A stretch of DNA of 64,000 bases from Microtetraspora niveoalba (GCF_001570405.1 NZ_BBYM01000009.1:182276-246275), one strand, 5' to 3'. Shown: positions 41,224 to 50,916, counted from the stretch's first letter. Numbers and translations: made by a program. Notes: generated by a model not told the origin, from the sequence alone.

Positions 41224-42672
41224 ATGACCAACACGCCTCGCGAGATCACCCGGCGCCAGATGATGCACCGCATCGGCCTCACCGCACTCGTCGCCGGCCC
41301 CACGGCCGGCCTCCTCAGCGCCTGCGCCACCTCGGGCGGGAGCACTCCGGAACCGGCCGCCTCCACCGGTGGCGGCGCGGCGAAGTCCGACTCCAACCCG
41401 TTCGGCGTCAAGGCCGACGCTCCCCTCGAAGTCGTGATCTTCAAGGGCGCCTACGGCGACGAGTACGCGACCCAGTCGCACGAGCCGCTGTACGTCAAGG
41501 AGTTCCCGCAGGCGAAGATCACCCACCAGGGCATCCAGACGATCGCGCAGACCCTCACGCCGCGCTTCGCCAGCGGCGACGTGCCCGACGTGGTGAACAA
41601 CTCCGGCACCGACAACCTGGACACCGGCTCCCTCGTCGCGGCGGGGCAGCTCCTCGACCTCACCCCGCTCTACGAGGCGCCGTCGATCGACGACCCGAGC
41701 AAGAAGGTGAAGGACACCCTCGTCCCGGGGACCATCGAGTCCGGCCTGGTCGGCGACCCCGCCAAGCCGTACATCCTCAACTACGTCTACACCGCGTACG
41801 GCCTCTGGTACGACGCCAAGCTCTTCGAGAAGGAGGGCTGGACCCCGCCGAAGACGTTCGACGAGTTCAAGACCCTCGCCGACAAGATCAAGGCCAAGGG
41901 CATGACCCCGTACGCGTACGCCGGCAAGAACGCCTCGTACTACCAGTACTGGATGATCCTGATCAGCGCGGCGAAGATCGGCGGCAACCAGGTCCTGATC
42001 GACATCGACAACCTCGCCGACGGCGCCTGGACCAACGACGCCGTCAAGCAGGCGGCGGCGGCCTGGGCCGAGATCGGCAAGTACATGGACAAGTCCTACG
42101 AGGGCCTGATCCACACCGAGGTGCAGACCCAGCAGAACCAGGGCAAGGTCGCGCTCTACCCCTCCGGCTCGTGGCTGGAGCCCGAGCAGGCCAAGGACAC
42201 CCCGGCCGGCTTCGAGTACGCCATGGCGCCCACCCCGTCGGTCAGCGCGTCCGACGCCATGCCGTACGAGGCGATCCGGGCCGTGGCGGGCGAGCCGTAC
42301 GTCCTCCCGGCCAAGGGCAAGAACATCAACGGCGGCCTGGAGTACATGCGCGTCATGCTCTCCAAGGAGGCGGCCAAGGCCTTCACCGAGAAGACCAAGA
42401 GCCTCACCGTCGTGGTCGGCTCCACCGAGGGCCTCACCCTGTCGCCGGGCACCGCGAGCGTGGTGGAGGTCCAGACGGCCGCCGGCGCCAACGTGGTGAC
42501 CTGGTCCAGCTTCGAGCAGTGGTACAAGGAGCTGGAGACCGAGCTGCGCAAGCAGACCAACGCGCTCATGTTCGGCCGCATCACCGCCGAGCAGTTCTGC
42601 ACCAACATGCAGAAGGCCGCGGACAAGACCAAGGCCGACAGCTCGGTCACCAAGCAGAAGCGGACCGCGTGA
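41224..42672 (+). CDS. ngcE: NgcE-type GlcNAc/chitobiose ABC transporter substrate-binding lipoprotein
   Basis: The 482-residue protein begins with a twin-arginine-like TRRQMMHRIG, a hydrophobic stretch and the lipobox LLSAC (Cys34), so it is probably a lipid-anchored extracellular binding protein. The mature part has the family-1 solute-binding fold (GIQTIAQTLTPRFASGDVPDV and WYDAKLFEKEGWTPPKTFDEF). The sequence is of the NgcE group of N-acetylglucosamine and diacetylchitobiose uptake systems. GGAGAG precedes the ATG. Two permease genes follow, and dre sites lie upstream; the ATPase is not encoded here, as usual for Ngc, which borrows MsiK. Confidence 0.9.
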   Translation: MTNTPREITRRQMMHRIGLTALVAGPTAGLLSACATSGGSTPEPAASTGGGAAKSDSNPFGVKADAPLEVVIFKGAYGDEYATQSHEPLYVKEFPQAKITHQGIQTIAQTLTPRFASGDVPDVVNNSGTDNLDTGSLVAAGQLLDLTPLYEAPSIDDPSKKVKDTLVPGTIESGLVGDPAKPYILNYVYTAYGLWYDAKLFEKEGWTPPKTFDEFKTLADKIKAKGMTPYAYAGKNASYYQYWMILISAAKIGGNQVLIDIDNLADGAWTNDAVKQAAAAWAEIGKYMDKSYEGLIHTEVQTQQNQGKVALYPSGSWLEPEQAKDTPAGFEYAMAPTPSVSASDAMPYEAIRAVAGEPYVLPAKGKNINGGLEYMRVMLSKEAAKAFTEKTKSLTVVVGSTEGLTLSPGTASVVEVQTAAGANVVTWSSFEQWYKELETELRKQTNALMFGRITAEQFCTNMQKAADKTKADSSVTKQKRTA

Positions 42673-42676
42673 TCCC

Positions 42677-43624
42677 ATGCGGCATGGCAAGCTGTCTCAG
42701 GCCTCCTCGCCGATGGCGCTGAGGAGATACGGGTTCATCCTGTCCTTCCTCGCCGCGCCGCTGGTCCTCTACGTCGTCTTCGTGATCGCGCCGTACATCC
42801 AGGCGTTCCAGATCGCGTTGACCAACTGGAAGGGCATCTCGCCGGACTTCGACTACGTCGGCCTCGAGAACTTCGGGCGGATGTTCGACGACGACGTCTT
42901 CTGGCAGGCGGTGCGCCATCACGGGCTGCTGCTGCTCGTCATGCCGCTGGCCACCATCGCCATCGCGCTGTTCTTCTCGTTCCTCCTCAACGTCGGGGGC
43001 GGGCAGGCGAACGGGCGGCGCACCGGTGTGCGCGGGTCGGCCTTCTACAAGATCGTGTTCTTCTTCCCGCAGGTCCTCGCCGTCGCCATCGTCGGCGTGC
43101 TGTTCCAGGCGATCCTGCGCCCGGACAAGACCGGCGTGATCAACAACGCCCTCGGGGCCGTCGGCGTCGACCCCGTGGGCTGGTTGATCAACCCCGACCT
43201 CGCCCTGTGGACGATCATGGGCGTGATGGTCTGGCAGGCCGTCGGCTTCTACGTCGTGCTCTTCTCCGCCGGCATGTCCTCCATCCCGTCCGAGGTGTTC
43301 GAGGCGGCGGCGCTGGACGGGGCGGGGCGGTTCACGCTCTTCTTCAAGATCACCCTGCCGCTGCTCTGGGACACGCTCCAGGTCGGCTGGGTCTATCTCG
43401 GCATCGCCGCGTTCGACGGGTTCGCCCTGGTCCAGGTCCTCTCCGTGGACCGGGGCGGCCCGGACAACGCGACCACGGTGCTGCCGCTGGAGATCTGGCG
43501 CCAGGCGTTCACCTTCTCCAAGTACGGCTACGCCTCGGCGATGGGCGTCGCCCTGTTCTTCCTGACCCTGACGTTCGCCGTCCTCACCCTGCGGGTCACG
43601 CGGCGCGAGAGGATCGAGTTCTAG
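42677..43624 (+). CDS. ngcF: Sugar ABC transporter permease, NgcF-type
   Basis: This inner-membrane protein (315 aa) has six helices, and the EAA loop is EVFEAAALDGAGRFTLFFKITLPLLW, the MalF-like contact to the ATPase. It begins four bases after the stop of ngcE. With the following gene it would form the heterodimeric channel for aminosugar import. An alternative start at 42713 (ATG) would shorten the N-terminus by 12 residues. Confidence 0.92.
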   Translation: MRHGKLSQASSPMALRRYGFILSFLAAPLVLYVVFVIAPYIQAFQIALTNWKGISPDFDYVGLENFGRMFDDDVFWQAVRHHGLLLLVMPLATIAIALFFSFLLNVGGGQANGRRTGVRGSAFYKIVFFFPQVLAVAIVGVLFQAILRPDKTGVINNALGAVGVDPVGWLINPDLALWTIMGVMVWQAVGFYVVLFSAGMSSIPSEVFEAAALDGAGRFTLFFKITLPLLWDTLQVGWVYLGIAAFDGFALVQVLSVDRGGPDNATTVLPLEIWRQAFTFSKYGYASAMGVALFFLTLTFAVLTLRVTRRERIEF

Positions 43625-43626
43625 AC

Positions 43627-44490
43627 ATGACACGTCCCCCGCAGCGGCCGGGCGGCCGGGTCGGCGTCTTCGGCACGCTTTCGCACCTGGCCCTGGTCGT
43701 CTGGGCGATCCTGGTGATCTTCCCGATCATCTGGACGTTCCTCGGCTCCTTCAAGACCAACACCGAGATCTTCGGCGAGCACCCCCTGGGGCTGCCGGCC
43801 ACCTTCCACTGGGACGCGTGGGGCCGGGCCTGGGCCAAGGCGCACATCGGCCAGTACCTGATCAACACCGTGATCGTGGTGGCCCTGTCCACCTTCTTCA
43901 CGATGCTGCTCAGCTCGATGGCGGCGTACGTGCTGGCCCGCTACCGGTTCCCCGGCAGCAGGCTGATCTACCTGCTGTTCGTCTCCGGCCTGTCGTTCCC
44001 GGTCTTCCTCGCGCTGGTCCCGCTGTTCCTCACCGTGAAGAACCTCGGGCTGCTCGGCACGCACACCGGCGTGGTCATCGTCTACGTCGCGTACTCGCTG
44101 CCGTTCTCGGTGTTCTTCCTGACCGCGTTCTTCAAGACGCTGCCGACCACGGTGGCCGAGGCCGCGATGATGGACGGCGCCTCGCACACCCGCACGTTCT
44201 TCCAGGTCATGCTGCCGATGGCGAAGCCCGGCCTGATCAGCATCACGATCTTCAACATCCTGGGCCAGTGGAACCAGTACCTGCTGCCGATCGTGCTGCT
44301 GCCGGGCAACGCCCAGGACAAGTGGCTGATCACCCAGGGCATCGCCAACATCTCCACCAACGCCGGCTACGAGGCCGACTGGGCGGGGCTGTTCGCGGCG
44401 CTCAGCATGGCGATCATCCCGATGCTGATCGTCTACATCGTCTTCCAGCGGCAGATCCAGTCGGGGCTGACCGCGGGCGCGCTGAAATAG
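43627..44490 (+). CDS. ngcG: Sugar ABC transporter permease, NgcG-type
   Basis: The 287-residue protein has six helices with the EAA-loop equivalent TVAEAAMMDGASHTRTFFQV, as in MalG-type permeases. It starts two bases after ngcF stops. No ATPase gene follows; the operon ends here and the next gene is a pterin dehydratase after a 34-base gap. Confidence 0.92.
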   Translation: MTRPPQRPGGRVGVFGTLSHLALVVWAILVIFPIIWTFLGSFKTNTEIFGEHPLGLPATFHWDAWGRAWAKAHIGQYLINTVIVVALSTFFTMLLSSMAAYVLARYRFPGSRLIYLLFVSGLSFPVFLALVPLFLTVKNLGLLGTHTGVVIVYVAYSLPFSVFFLTAFFKTLPTTVAEAAMMDGASHTRTFFQVMLPMAKPGLISITIFNILGQWNQYLLPIVLLPGNAQDKWLITQGIANISTNAGYEADWAGLFAALSMAIIPMLIVYIVFQRQIQSGLTAGALK

Positions 44491-44524
44491 CGCGGCACAC
44501 CCGTCTCGTGATCTCCTTGTCCGC

Positions 44525-44785
44525 ATGGGCGAACCGACCACGTGGCAGACCGACGGCGACACGCTCCGCAGGACCGTGACCGCTCCCGACTTCCGTACCG
44601 CCATCGCGATCGTGAACGAGATCGCGGAGGAGGCGGAGAAGATGAACCACCATCCCGACATCGACATCAGGTGGCGCACCCTGCACCTCGCGCTCACCAC
44701 CCACGACGCGGGCGGCCTGACCGAGCTGGACCACACGCTCGCCGCCCGCATCGACGAGATCGCGGCCGCGCACGGGGCGGCGTGA
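44525..44785 (+). CDS. Pterin-4a-carbinolamine dehydratase
   Basis: The 86-residue protein has the signature EKMNHHPDIDIRW with the catalytic His pair, and the usual length. It dehydrates 4a-hydroxytetrahydrobiopterin in phenylalanine hydroxylase recycling and may also have a DNA-binding co-factor role. No aromatic amino acid hydroxylase is nearby, so its job here is unclear. The ATG is the first in-frame start, without a strong ribosome-binding site. Confidence 0.92.
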   Translation: MGEPTTWQTDGDTLRRTVTAPDFRTAIAIVNEIAEEAEKMNHHPDIDIRWRTLHLALTTHDAGGLTELDHTLAARIDEIAAAHGAA

Positions 44786-44799
44786 TCTCCCGCTGACCG

Positions 44800-45621
44800 T
44801 CAGTCGAACAGACCGGGCGGCGGCACGGGCGAGACGACCGGTTCGCCGTCCCTGATCGGGGCGGCGCCGGCGACGAAGTTCGTCAGCTCCCTGCCGTACA
44901 GGCAGCGGGCCTGGGTGAGGCCGCCCGCGCCCCGCCGGGTGACCGCCTCGACGGGCAGTTCCCCGGGCGACGCCGCCACGATCAGGTTGCCGAAGCGCCG
45001 GCCCCGCAGGATGCCGGGCTCGGCCAGCAGCAGGACGTGGCGGAACGCGCCGAGCACGGTGGCGAGCAGCCGCCGGGCGAACGGCAGGCCCTTCCCGTCG
45101 GCCACGTTGATCAGCAGCGTGCCGTCCGGGCGGAGGATCCGCCGCACCTCGGCCAGATATTCGGCGGTGGCCAGCTCGGCCGGCATCACGGCGCCGGAGA
45201 ACGCGTCGAGGACGAACAGGTCCGCGGACGCGTCGTCCAGCCCGGCGGCGGCCGTCCGCCCGTCGAGCACCCGCACCTTCAGCCGGGGCACCGACTTCAG
45301 CCGGAGCTGCTCGCGGACGAGCCGGACCAGCCCGGCGTCCGGCTCGATCACGATGTGCCGGGAGCCGGGCCGCGTCGCCGCGAGGTAGCGGGGCAGTGTG
45401 CAGGCCCCGCCGCCGACGTGCACGGTGTCGAGCGGCCCCTCGGGGAGGCAGCCGATCACCTCCGCCATCAGCCGCACGTAGTCGAAGTCGAGGTAGGTCG
45501 GGTCGGCCAGGTCCACGTACGACTGGGCGACGCCGCTCATGACGAGCATCCACCCGTCGGGCCGGTCGAGGTCCCGCAGGAGCTCGACCTCGCCGTACGT
45601 CACGGGATAGCGGCCCTGCAC
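44800..45621 (-). CDS. Spermidine-synthase-like methyltransferase-fold protein
   Basis: This 273-residue protein has the S-adenosylmethionine-type fold of polyamine synthases. It contains GRYPVTYGEVELL, AQSYVDLADPTYLDFDYVRLM, the glycine motif VHVGGGACTLPRYLA, the acidic IVIEPDAGL and a DLFVLDAFSG acidic loop. The active-site residues that bind putrescine are not all recognisable, and actinobacterial relatives are called spermidine-synthase-like without proven activity. The GTG at 45621 begins the family-typical start; longer in-frame starts run into the promoter of the divergent PBP gene. Confidence 0.83.
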   Translation of the reverse strand: MQGRYPVTYGEVELLRDLDRPDGWMLVMSGVAQSYVDLADPTYLDFDYVRLMAEVIGCLPEGPLDTVHVGGGACTLPRYLAATRPGSRHIVIEPDAGLVRLVREQLRLKSVPRLKVRVLDGRTAAAGLDDASADLFVLDAFSGAVMPAELATAEYLAEVRRILRPDGTLLINVADGKGLPFARRLLATVLGAFRHVLLLAEPGILRGRRFGNLIVAASPGELPVEAVTRRGAGGLTQARCLYGRELTNFVAGAAPIRDGEPVVSPVPPPGLFD

Positions 45622-45694
45622 CGGTTCTCTCAACCTTTTGCCCCCTATGCGTGGTATATCGGGGGGAGCACTCCGACCCCCCAGGAGAAACCGT

Positions 45695-47338
45695 ATGCGC
45701 AGACGAGCGCTGCTCGCCCTCGTCGGGGTGGTCGTCGCCATCATCGTCACGAGCGTCACCGGGCTCGTCCTGCGGGCAAGGGACGAGGCCGGGGCCGGCC
45801 CCCACACCGAGCTCGTGATCGGGGCCCCGTCATCGCCGCCGCCGTCGCCGACGCCGGAGGAGCGGCGGGTGGAGGGCACCCCGGAGGAGACGGCCGCCAC
45901 ATACCTGGACGACTGGCGGACCGGCGACTACGAGTCGATGCGCGAGCTCGTGGACGAGCCGCCCGCCGACTTCGCCGACCGGCACCGCCTGCTCGACGAC
46001 GCCGTCTCCGCCCGGCTCGTACGGCTCACGCCCGGCGAGGTCACCATGACCGGGCAGGACACGGCCGAGATGCGCTTCAGCGGGTCGCGGAAGGTCGCCG
46101 GATACGACGGCGCGTGGGACTTCACCTCCACGCTGCGGCTGGCCGTACGGGACCTGAGCTGGAAGGTGCTGTGGAGCCCGGCCGTGATGCTCCCGGACCT
46201 GGCCGAGGGGGGCGAGCTGGTCCGGATCGACAAGCCGGTGTCCGCGACGCGCTTCCTCACCAAGGAGGGGCACGCGTTCCCGCACGACAACTACGCCGAG
46301 CCGTACCTCTCGGAGCTCGGCACGAGGATCCCGCCGTCGCCCTCCGGGGTGGAGGTGGGCTGGACCGTCGAGATCAGGAACCCCGGGCAGCCGTCCCGGG
46401 TGCTGCTGGAGAAGGACGCCCCCGCGCCGAAGGGGACCAGGACCACGATCGAGGCGTTCACCCAGGGGGCCGCGGCCCGCGCGCTCGACCCGGTCGACCG
46501 GCCGGCCGCGCTCGTCGCGGTGCGGCCGTCCACCGGCGAGGTGGTCGCGGTCGCCGACCGCCTCGGCGGCAGGGGCGCGTTCACCGGCAAGTACGCCCCG
46601 GGCTCCACCTTCAAGACCGTCACCGCCGCCGCGCTGCTGAACGGCGAGCTGACCGCCGACTCCCAGGTCCCCTGTCCCGCGACGTACACGATCCCGAACG
46701 GGCGGACCATCGAGAACTACCAGGGCAAGGACCACGGCACCGTCACGTTCCGTCAGGCGTACGCGCTGTCGTGCAACACGACGTTCGCGCAGCTCGCGGT
46801 CCAGAAGGTGAGCGCCGACCGGCTGGTGGAGCAGGCGGCCGCCTTCGGGTTCGGCGCGCGCCTGGCCACCGGCGTCGGGGGCACCTGCGGCAGCCTCACC
46901 CGGCCGGAGAACCCGGACGCGCTCGCCGAGGCCTCGTTCGGGCAGGGCACGGTGGAGGCGAGCCCGCTGTGCATGGCGACGGTCGCGGCGGCCGTGCAGA
47001 GCGGCGCCTGGCGGCCTCCGCGGCTGCTCCCGGCCGACGCGGCCGAGCGGGTGGAGGGGCACCCCCAGCCCGCGAGCGTCCCGCTGAGCGACGCGGCCGC
47101 GGCGGGGCTGCGGGCGCTGATGGGCGCGGTGACCACCGAGGGCACCGCGGCCGGCTCCGAGCTGCCCGGCGGCGTCTCCGGCAAGACCGGCACCGCCGAG
47201 GACTGGCAGCGCGGCCCGGACCACGCCTGGTTCATCGGATACCAGGGCGACCTGGCGTTCGCCGTGTTCGTGGAGCACGGCGGCACCGGGCGGAACGCGG
47301 CGGTGCCGGTCGCGGCGAGGTTCCTCCGCGCGCTGTAG
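45695..47338 (+). CDS. Class B penicillin-binding protein (transpeptidase)
   Basis: The product of 547 residues has one N-terminal membrane anchor (LLALVGVVVAIIVTSVTGLVL), an NTF2-like N-terminal domain (EETAATYLDDWRTGDY), a dimerisation segment and the transpeptidase domain. The catalytic motifs are Ser in PGSTFKTV (SxxK), SCN in ALSCNTTF (SxN) and KTGTAEDW (KTG). It cross-links peptidoglycan on the outer face of the membrane. The MecA-like N-terminal domain suggests reduced affinity for beta-lactams is possible but not shown. GGAG lies before the ATG. Confidence 0.94.
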   Translation: MRRRALLALVGVVVAIIVTSVTGLVLRARDEAGAGPHTELVIGAPSSPPPSPTPEERRVEGTPEETAATYLDDWRTGDYESMRELVDEPPADFADRHRLLDDAVSARLVRLTPGEVTMTGQDTAEMRFSGSRKVAGYDGAWDFTSTLRLAVRDLSWKVLWSPAVMLPDLAEGGELVRIDKPVSATRFLTKEGHAFPHDNYAEPYLSELGTRIPPSPSGVEVGWTVEIRNPGQPSRVLLEKDAPAPKGTRTTIEAFTQGAAARALDPVDRPAALVAVRPSTGEVVAVADRLGGRGAFTGKYAPGSTFKTVTAAALLNGELTADSQVPCPATYTIPNGRTIENYQGKDHGTVTFRQAYALSCNTTFAQLAVQKVSADRLVEQAAAFGFGARLATGVGGTCGSLTRPENPDALAEASFGQGTVEASPLCMATVAAAVQSGAWRPPRLLPADAAERVEGHPQPASVPLSDAAAAGLRALMGAVTTEGTAAGSELPGGVSGKTGTAEDWQRGPDHAWFIGYQGDLAFAVFVEHGGTGRNAAVPVAARFLRAL

Positions 47339-47446
47339 CAAGGAGGTAGTAAAACATTCTCCAGAAGGTTCATTCGGCGGGAAACCCTTCACATTCGACC
47401 CCGGTCGTGAGGGAATCGTGTTGTCCCGGCTCAATGTGGAGGCGAC

Positions 47447-48727
47447 ATGGACCCGAACGCCGTGCACGAAGTCCTTGCCCGGCACCTGCTCGTCGACGGC
47501 TACCGGCTGGTGCTCGATCTGGACAGGAGTGCGGGCTCCTGGCTGGTCGACGCGCGCGACGGCCGGAGGTATCTCGACTTCTACACGTTCTTCGCCTCGT
47601 CGCCGATGGGGATGAACCCCTTCGCCGACGATCCCGAGTTCATGGCCCTGCTCGGACGCGTGGCCGCGAACAAGCCCGCCAACCCCGACCTCTACACCAC
47701 CCACCTCGCCGAGTTCGCCGAGACCTTCCACCGTGTGCTCGGCGACCCCGAACTGCCCCACCTGTTCTTCGTCGAGGGCGGCGCGCTCGCCGTCGAGAAC
47801 GCGCTGAAGTGCGCCTTCGACTGGAAGAGCCGCTGGAATGAGGCCCACGGCCGCCATCCCGGCCTCGGCACCAAGGTCCTCCACCTCACCCGCGCCTTCC
47901 ACGGCCGCAGCGGCTACACCCTCTCCCTCACCAACACCGACCCGGTCAAGACCGACCGCTTCCCCAAGTTCCCCTGGCCGCGGATCGACGTGCCCGCGAT
48001 CCACTTCGGCGACGTGGAGGCCGCGGAGGAGCGCTCCCTCGCCCAGGCGCGCGACGCCTTCGCCCGCAACCCCCACGACATCGCCTGCTTCATCGCCGAG
48101 CCCGTCCAGGGCGAGGGCGGGGACAACCACATGCGTCCCGAGTTCCTCCAGGCGATGCAGGACCTCTGCCACGAGCACGACGCCCTGTTCATCGTGGACG
48201 AGGTGCAGACCGGCGTGGGGCTGACCGGCACCCCCTGGGCGTACCAGCAGCTCGGCCTGGCGCCCGACATCGTGGTCTTCGCGAAGAAGGTCCAGGTGGG
48301 CGGGGTGATGGCGGGCCGCCGGGTGGACCTGGTCCCTGAGAACGTCTTCACCGTCAGCGGCCGGATCAACTCCACCTGGGGCGGAGGGCTGGTGGACATG
48401 GTGCGCTCGCGCCGCATGCTGGAGATCATCGAACGCGACGAGCTGATCCCGAAGGCCGCGATCCTGGGGGAGAAGCTGCTGTCCGGGCTCCAGACGCTGG
48501 AGGCCGAGGGGCTCGTCACGAACGCCAGGGGCCGCGGTCTCATGTGCGCGTTCGACGTGCCGGACCGCGCCGGCGTGATCGCCCGGCTCCGCGACGAGGG
48601 CGAGGCCGGGGTGCTGGTCCTCCCGTCCGGAGAGCGGTCGGTACGGCTCCGCCCGGCCCTGTCGGTGCAGCCGGACGAGCTGGAGTACGGCCTCGCCCGC
48701 CTCCGGGAGACCCTGACCCCGAGGTGA
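47447..48727 (+). CDS. lat: L-lysine 6-aminotransferase
   Basis: This PLP-dependent class III aminotransferase (426 aa) has AVENALKCAFDWKSRWN, the PLP-phosphate/Asp region LFIVDEVQTGVGLTG and the Schiff-base Lys in VFAKKVQVGG (Lys280 or 281). The start MDPNAVHEVLARHLLVDGY is typical of Lat. It transfers the epsilon-amino group of lysine to 2-oxoglutarate, giving aminoadipate semialdehyde (cyclising to piperideine-6-carboxylate), the first step to alpha-aminoadipate. No beta-lactam genes are nearby, so a catabolic or stress role is likelier. GGAGG lies just before the ATG. A GGAAAC motif lies 85 bp upstream. Confidence 0.92.
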   Translation: MDPNAVHEVLARHLLVDGYRLVLDLDRSAGSWLVDARDGRRYLDFYTFFASSPMGMNPFADDPEFMALLGRVAANKPANPDLYTTHLAEFAETFHRVLGDPELPHLFFVEGGALAVENALKCAFDWKSRWNEAHGRHPGLGTKVLHLTRAFHGRSGYTLSLTNTDPVKTDRFPKFPWPRIDVPAIHFGDVEAAEERSLAQARDAFARNPHDIACFIAEPVQGEGGDNHMRPEFLQAMQDLCHEHDALFIVDEVQTGVGLTGTPWAYQQLGLAPDIVVFAKKVQVGGVMAGRRVDLVPENVFTVSGRINSTWGGGLVDMVRSRRMLEIIERDELIPKAAILGEKLLSGLQTLEAEGLVTNARGRGLMCAFDVPDRAGVIARLRDEGEAGVLVLPSGERSVRLRPALSVQPDELEYGLARLRETLTPR

Positions 48728-48739
48728 CCCGGCCCGGCC

Positions 48740-48955
48740 TCAGCGGCCGGTGGAGGCGCGCCAGTGGCCGATCGCGGCGTTCCGCGACTCCACGCCGAGC
48801 TTGGCGTAGATGCGGTTCACGTGGTTCTTGACCGTCTTCTCGCTCAGGAAGAGGCGCTGTGCGATCTCACCGTTGGAGTGCCCCACGGCGATCAGGTCCA
48901 TGACCTCGGCCTCGCGTTTGCTGAGGCTCGTGTGGGTGCGGTCGTCGACTCTCAT
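48740..48955 (-). CDS. Stand-alone LuxR-type helix-turn-helix protein
   Basis: The 71-residue protein is only a GerE/LuxR DNA-binding domain: [48 protein letters not shown]. It has no receiver or ligand domain. GGAGG precedes the ATG at correct spacing and no receiver-coding sequence lies upstream, so it appears to be a complete small gene rather than a broken response regulator. It is convergent with lat, 12 bases away. Confidence 0.88.
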   Translation of the reverse strand: MRVDDRTHTSLSKREAEVMDLIAVGHSNGEIAQRLFLSEKTVKNHVNRIYAKLGVESRNAAIGHWRASTGR

Positions 48956-49080
48956 CCGGCCTCCAGGGCAGACTCAAGATCGCCGAGGCCCCCCGCGCGT
49001 CCGGCGTAGCGGTTGAGAGCGAGCATAACGCGCAGAGGTCATGTTTTGTGGATCTTTTAGGTTGCCGGGCCCCAAAAGCC

Positions 49081-49108
49081 GACGGCCGGTCCTTTCGGAC
49101 CGGCCGTC
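49081..49108 (-). terminator. Hairpin terminator after tRNA-His
   Basis: A perfect 12-bp stem (49081-49092 with 49097-49108) with a TTTC loop, six bases beyond the tRNA 3' end. On the minus strand it is followed by GGCTTTTGG, giving a short T-run. Confidence 0.85.
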
Positions 49109-49113
49109 TCGCG

Positions 49114-49187
49114 GGTGAGTGATGGGACTTGAACCCACGACATCCAGGACCACAACCTGGCGCTCTGCCAGCTGAGCTACACCCACC
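49114..49187 (-). tRNA. tRNA-His (anticodon GTG)
   Basis: Reading on the minus strand, the acceptor stem pairs GTGGGTG with CACTCAC (one G-T pair) and the discriminator is C. D-arm GCTCAGCTGGCAGAGC and T-arm GTCGTGGGTTCAAGTCCCAT are standard. The anticodon loop is TTGTGGT with anticodon GTG. A G at 49187 would be the characteristic extra G-1 of tRNA-His. No CCA is encoded, and no integrase or attachment repeat is seen nearby. Confidence 0.97.
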
Positions 49188-49280
49188 ATGTCCGCCGCTC
49201 TCGGCGGCGTACGAGAAAAGTGTAGCGGTATTTCGGAGTCGTCATGCCGCACCGCGCCCCGAAACCTCGTGGCATCCGCC

Positions 49281-49877
49281 TCAGCCGGCGGAGATCGCCT
49301 CCGCGACCTCGCGGGCGGTGGCCGTGTCGGGGCCCGGCTGCGGCACGAAGACGGCCGCCCGGTAGTAGCGGAGCTCCCGGATGCTCTCGGTGATGTCCGC
49401 CAGGGCGCGGTGGCCGCCCTGCTTCTCCGGGGACGCGAAGTACGCCCGGGGATACCACCGGCGGGCCAGCTCCTTGATGGAGGACACGTCGATCATGCGG
49501 TAGTGCAGGAAGCCGTCCACCAGCGGCATGTCCCTGGCGATGAAGGAACGGTCCGTGGCGATCGAGTTGCCGCACAGCGGGGCCTTCTTGGGCTCGCCGA
49601 TGTGGGACCGGATGTAGTCCAGGACCACGCTCTCCGCCTCCGCCAGCGTCACCCCCGTGGGGAGCGCGGTCAGCAGGCCCGAGGCGGTGTGCATCTCGCG
49701 CACCACCTCGGACATCTGGGCCAGCGCCTCGGGTGGGGGCTTGATGACGACGTCCACACCCTCGTCAAGCTGGTTCAGCTCGCCGTCGGTGACGATACAG
49801 GCCACCTCGACGAGCGCGTCACGGCCGAGGTCGAGCCCGGTCATCTCACAGTCGATCCAGACCAGCAGGTCAGTCAT
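49281..49877 (-). CDS. orn: Oligoribonuclease
   Basis: The 198-residue DEDDh exonuclease has Asp9 and Glu11 in [11 protein letters not shown], Asp in [12 protein letters not shown] and His/Asp in GGHRALADI. The length and the segment [20 protein letters not shown] are those of Orn. It degrades 2-5-base RNA fragments, including pGpG from cyclic di-GMP, and is often essential in actinomycetes. It lies upstream of tRNA-His on the same strand, about 90 bases apart. Confidence 0.97.
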   Translation of the reverse strand: MTDLLVWIDCEMTGLDLGRDALVEVACIVTDGELNQLDEGVDVVIKPPPEALAQMSEVVREMHTASGLLTALPTGVTLAEAESVVLDYIRSHIGEPKKAPLCGNSIATDRSFIARDMPLVDGFLHYRMIDVSSIKELARRWYPRAYFASPEKQGGHRALADITESIRELRYYRAAVFVPQPGPDTATAREVAEAISAG

Positions 49878-49899
49878 GAGACCCAGAGTAGTAGGGCGT

Positions 49900-50916
49900 T
49901 CAACTCACTTGGAGGGAGTCCACCACACGCTGGAGCACCGACTGGTCGAGATTGTCGGGCACCGAGGCGTAGAGCATGACCGGCTGCTGCCCGGCGCCCC
50001 GGTCCACCAGGACGAACGCGCCCTTCTCCGTCTGCCACTTCCAGCCGTTGCGCTTGGACTCCTCGGTGAAGTCCATCTGGAACTCGGTGATCCAGGCGTC
50101 GTGGCCGCTCACCTTGAGCGCCTTGTTGCTCAGGATCTTCCGCGCGTGCGGGGGCGAGTAGAAGTCCGGCTCGTAGGCGATCAGCGCCGCCCCGGCGAGG
50201 TTGCGCAGGTCCTGCGGACCGCTGTACGGGAAGAACGAGGGCAGCGGCGCGGCGAAGACCGAGGCGACCCAGTCGCCGTTCTGGCCGTCGAAGTTCTGCT
50301 GCGAGAGCGCCTGGTAGCCGCTCGACCACAGCGGCATCTTCTGGTTGTTCGGGTTGTTGATCTCGGCCGCCTTGGGCACGACCCACGGCTCGCCCGGATA
50401 GGCGTACGACAATCCGGTCACCGGGTCGGAGATCCGGCCGCCCGACGGCTGCGGCAGCTCGGTGAGCTGCTGCTGGGGTGGCGGCGACTCGGTCTCCTGG
50501 GGAGGGACGGTGCGGTCGAGCGGAGGCTCCGTAATCTCCGTTCCGGGCTTGGCGACCGCGCCGTCCGTCTGGGTCCGGACGACGAACAGCCCGGCGACCG
50601 CCACCACGGCGAGCACCACGACGACCGCGAGCCCGCCCAGCAGCCACGGCCAGGGCGACGACTGCTTCGGCGGCTGCGCCCCGAAGTCGGGAAGGGGAAG
50701 CTGCGCCGTCTGGGACGGAGGCGCCCACTGCGGCGCGCCGCCCTGCTGGGGAAAAGCGTCCTGCTGGGAAAGACCGCCCTGCTGACCGGGATCCTGCGGG
50801 GCGCCGACCTGCGGTTCCCTCGGATGCGTCGCGTCGGTCCACTGGGAACCGTCCCACCATCGCAATTGGGGAGAGCCGTACGGATCGGGATACCAACCGG
50901 CGGGCGTCGTCGTCAT
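49900..50916 (-). CDS. DUF2510 membrane-anchored protein
   Basis: The 338-residue protein begins with the DUF2510 motif [21 protein letters not shown] Gln/Pro-rich cytoplasmic linker, one membrane span (about residues 90-113) and an extracytoplasmic domain of about 190 residues follow. That domain (from [13 protein letters not shown] to VDSLQVS) has an alpha/beta look with alternating aromatic strands but no catalytic pattern that I recognise. The DUF2510 segment is common at the N-terminus of actinobacterial membrane proteins. Function is unknown. The ATG at 50916 matches the DUF2510 start. Confidence 0.85.
   Translation of the reverse strand: MTTTPAGWYPDPYGSPQLRWWDGSQWTDATHPREPQVGAPQDPGQQGGLSQQDAFPQQGGAPQWAPPSQTAQLPLPDFGAQPPKQSSPWPWLLGGLAVVVVLAVVAVAGLFVVRTQTDGAVAKPGTEITEPPLDRTVPPQETESPPPQQQLTELPQPSGGRISDPVTGLSYAYPGEPWVVPKAAEINNPNNQKMPLWSSGYQALSQQNFDGQNGDWVASVFAAPLPSFFPYSGPQDLRNLAGAALIAYEPDFYSPPHARKILSNKALKVSGHDAWITEFQMDFTEESKRNGWKWQTEKGAFVLVDRGAGQQPVMLYASVPDNLDQSVLQRVVDSLQVS

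Noticed and set aside
47447..48727. Part of a beta-lactam biosynthetic cluster because of lat
   Set aside because: No ACV synthetase, isopenicillin synthase or related genes are present; the neighbouring penicillin-binding protein is a normal class B enzyme.
49114..49187. Integration site of a mobile element at tRNA-His
   Set aside because: No integrase, excisionase or repeated tRNA 3' end was seen on either side.
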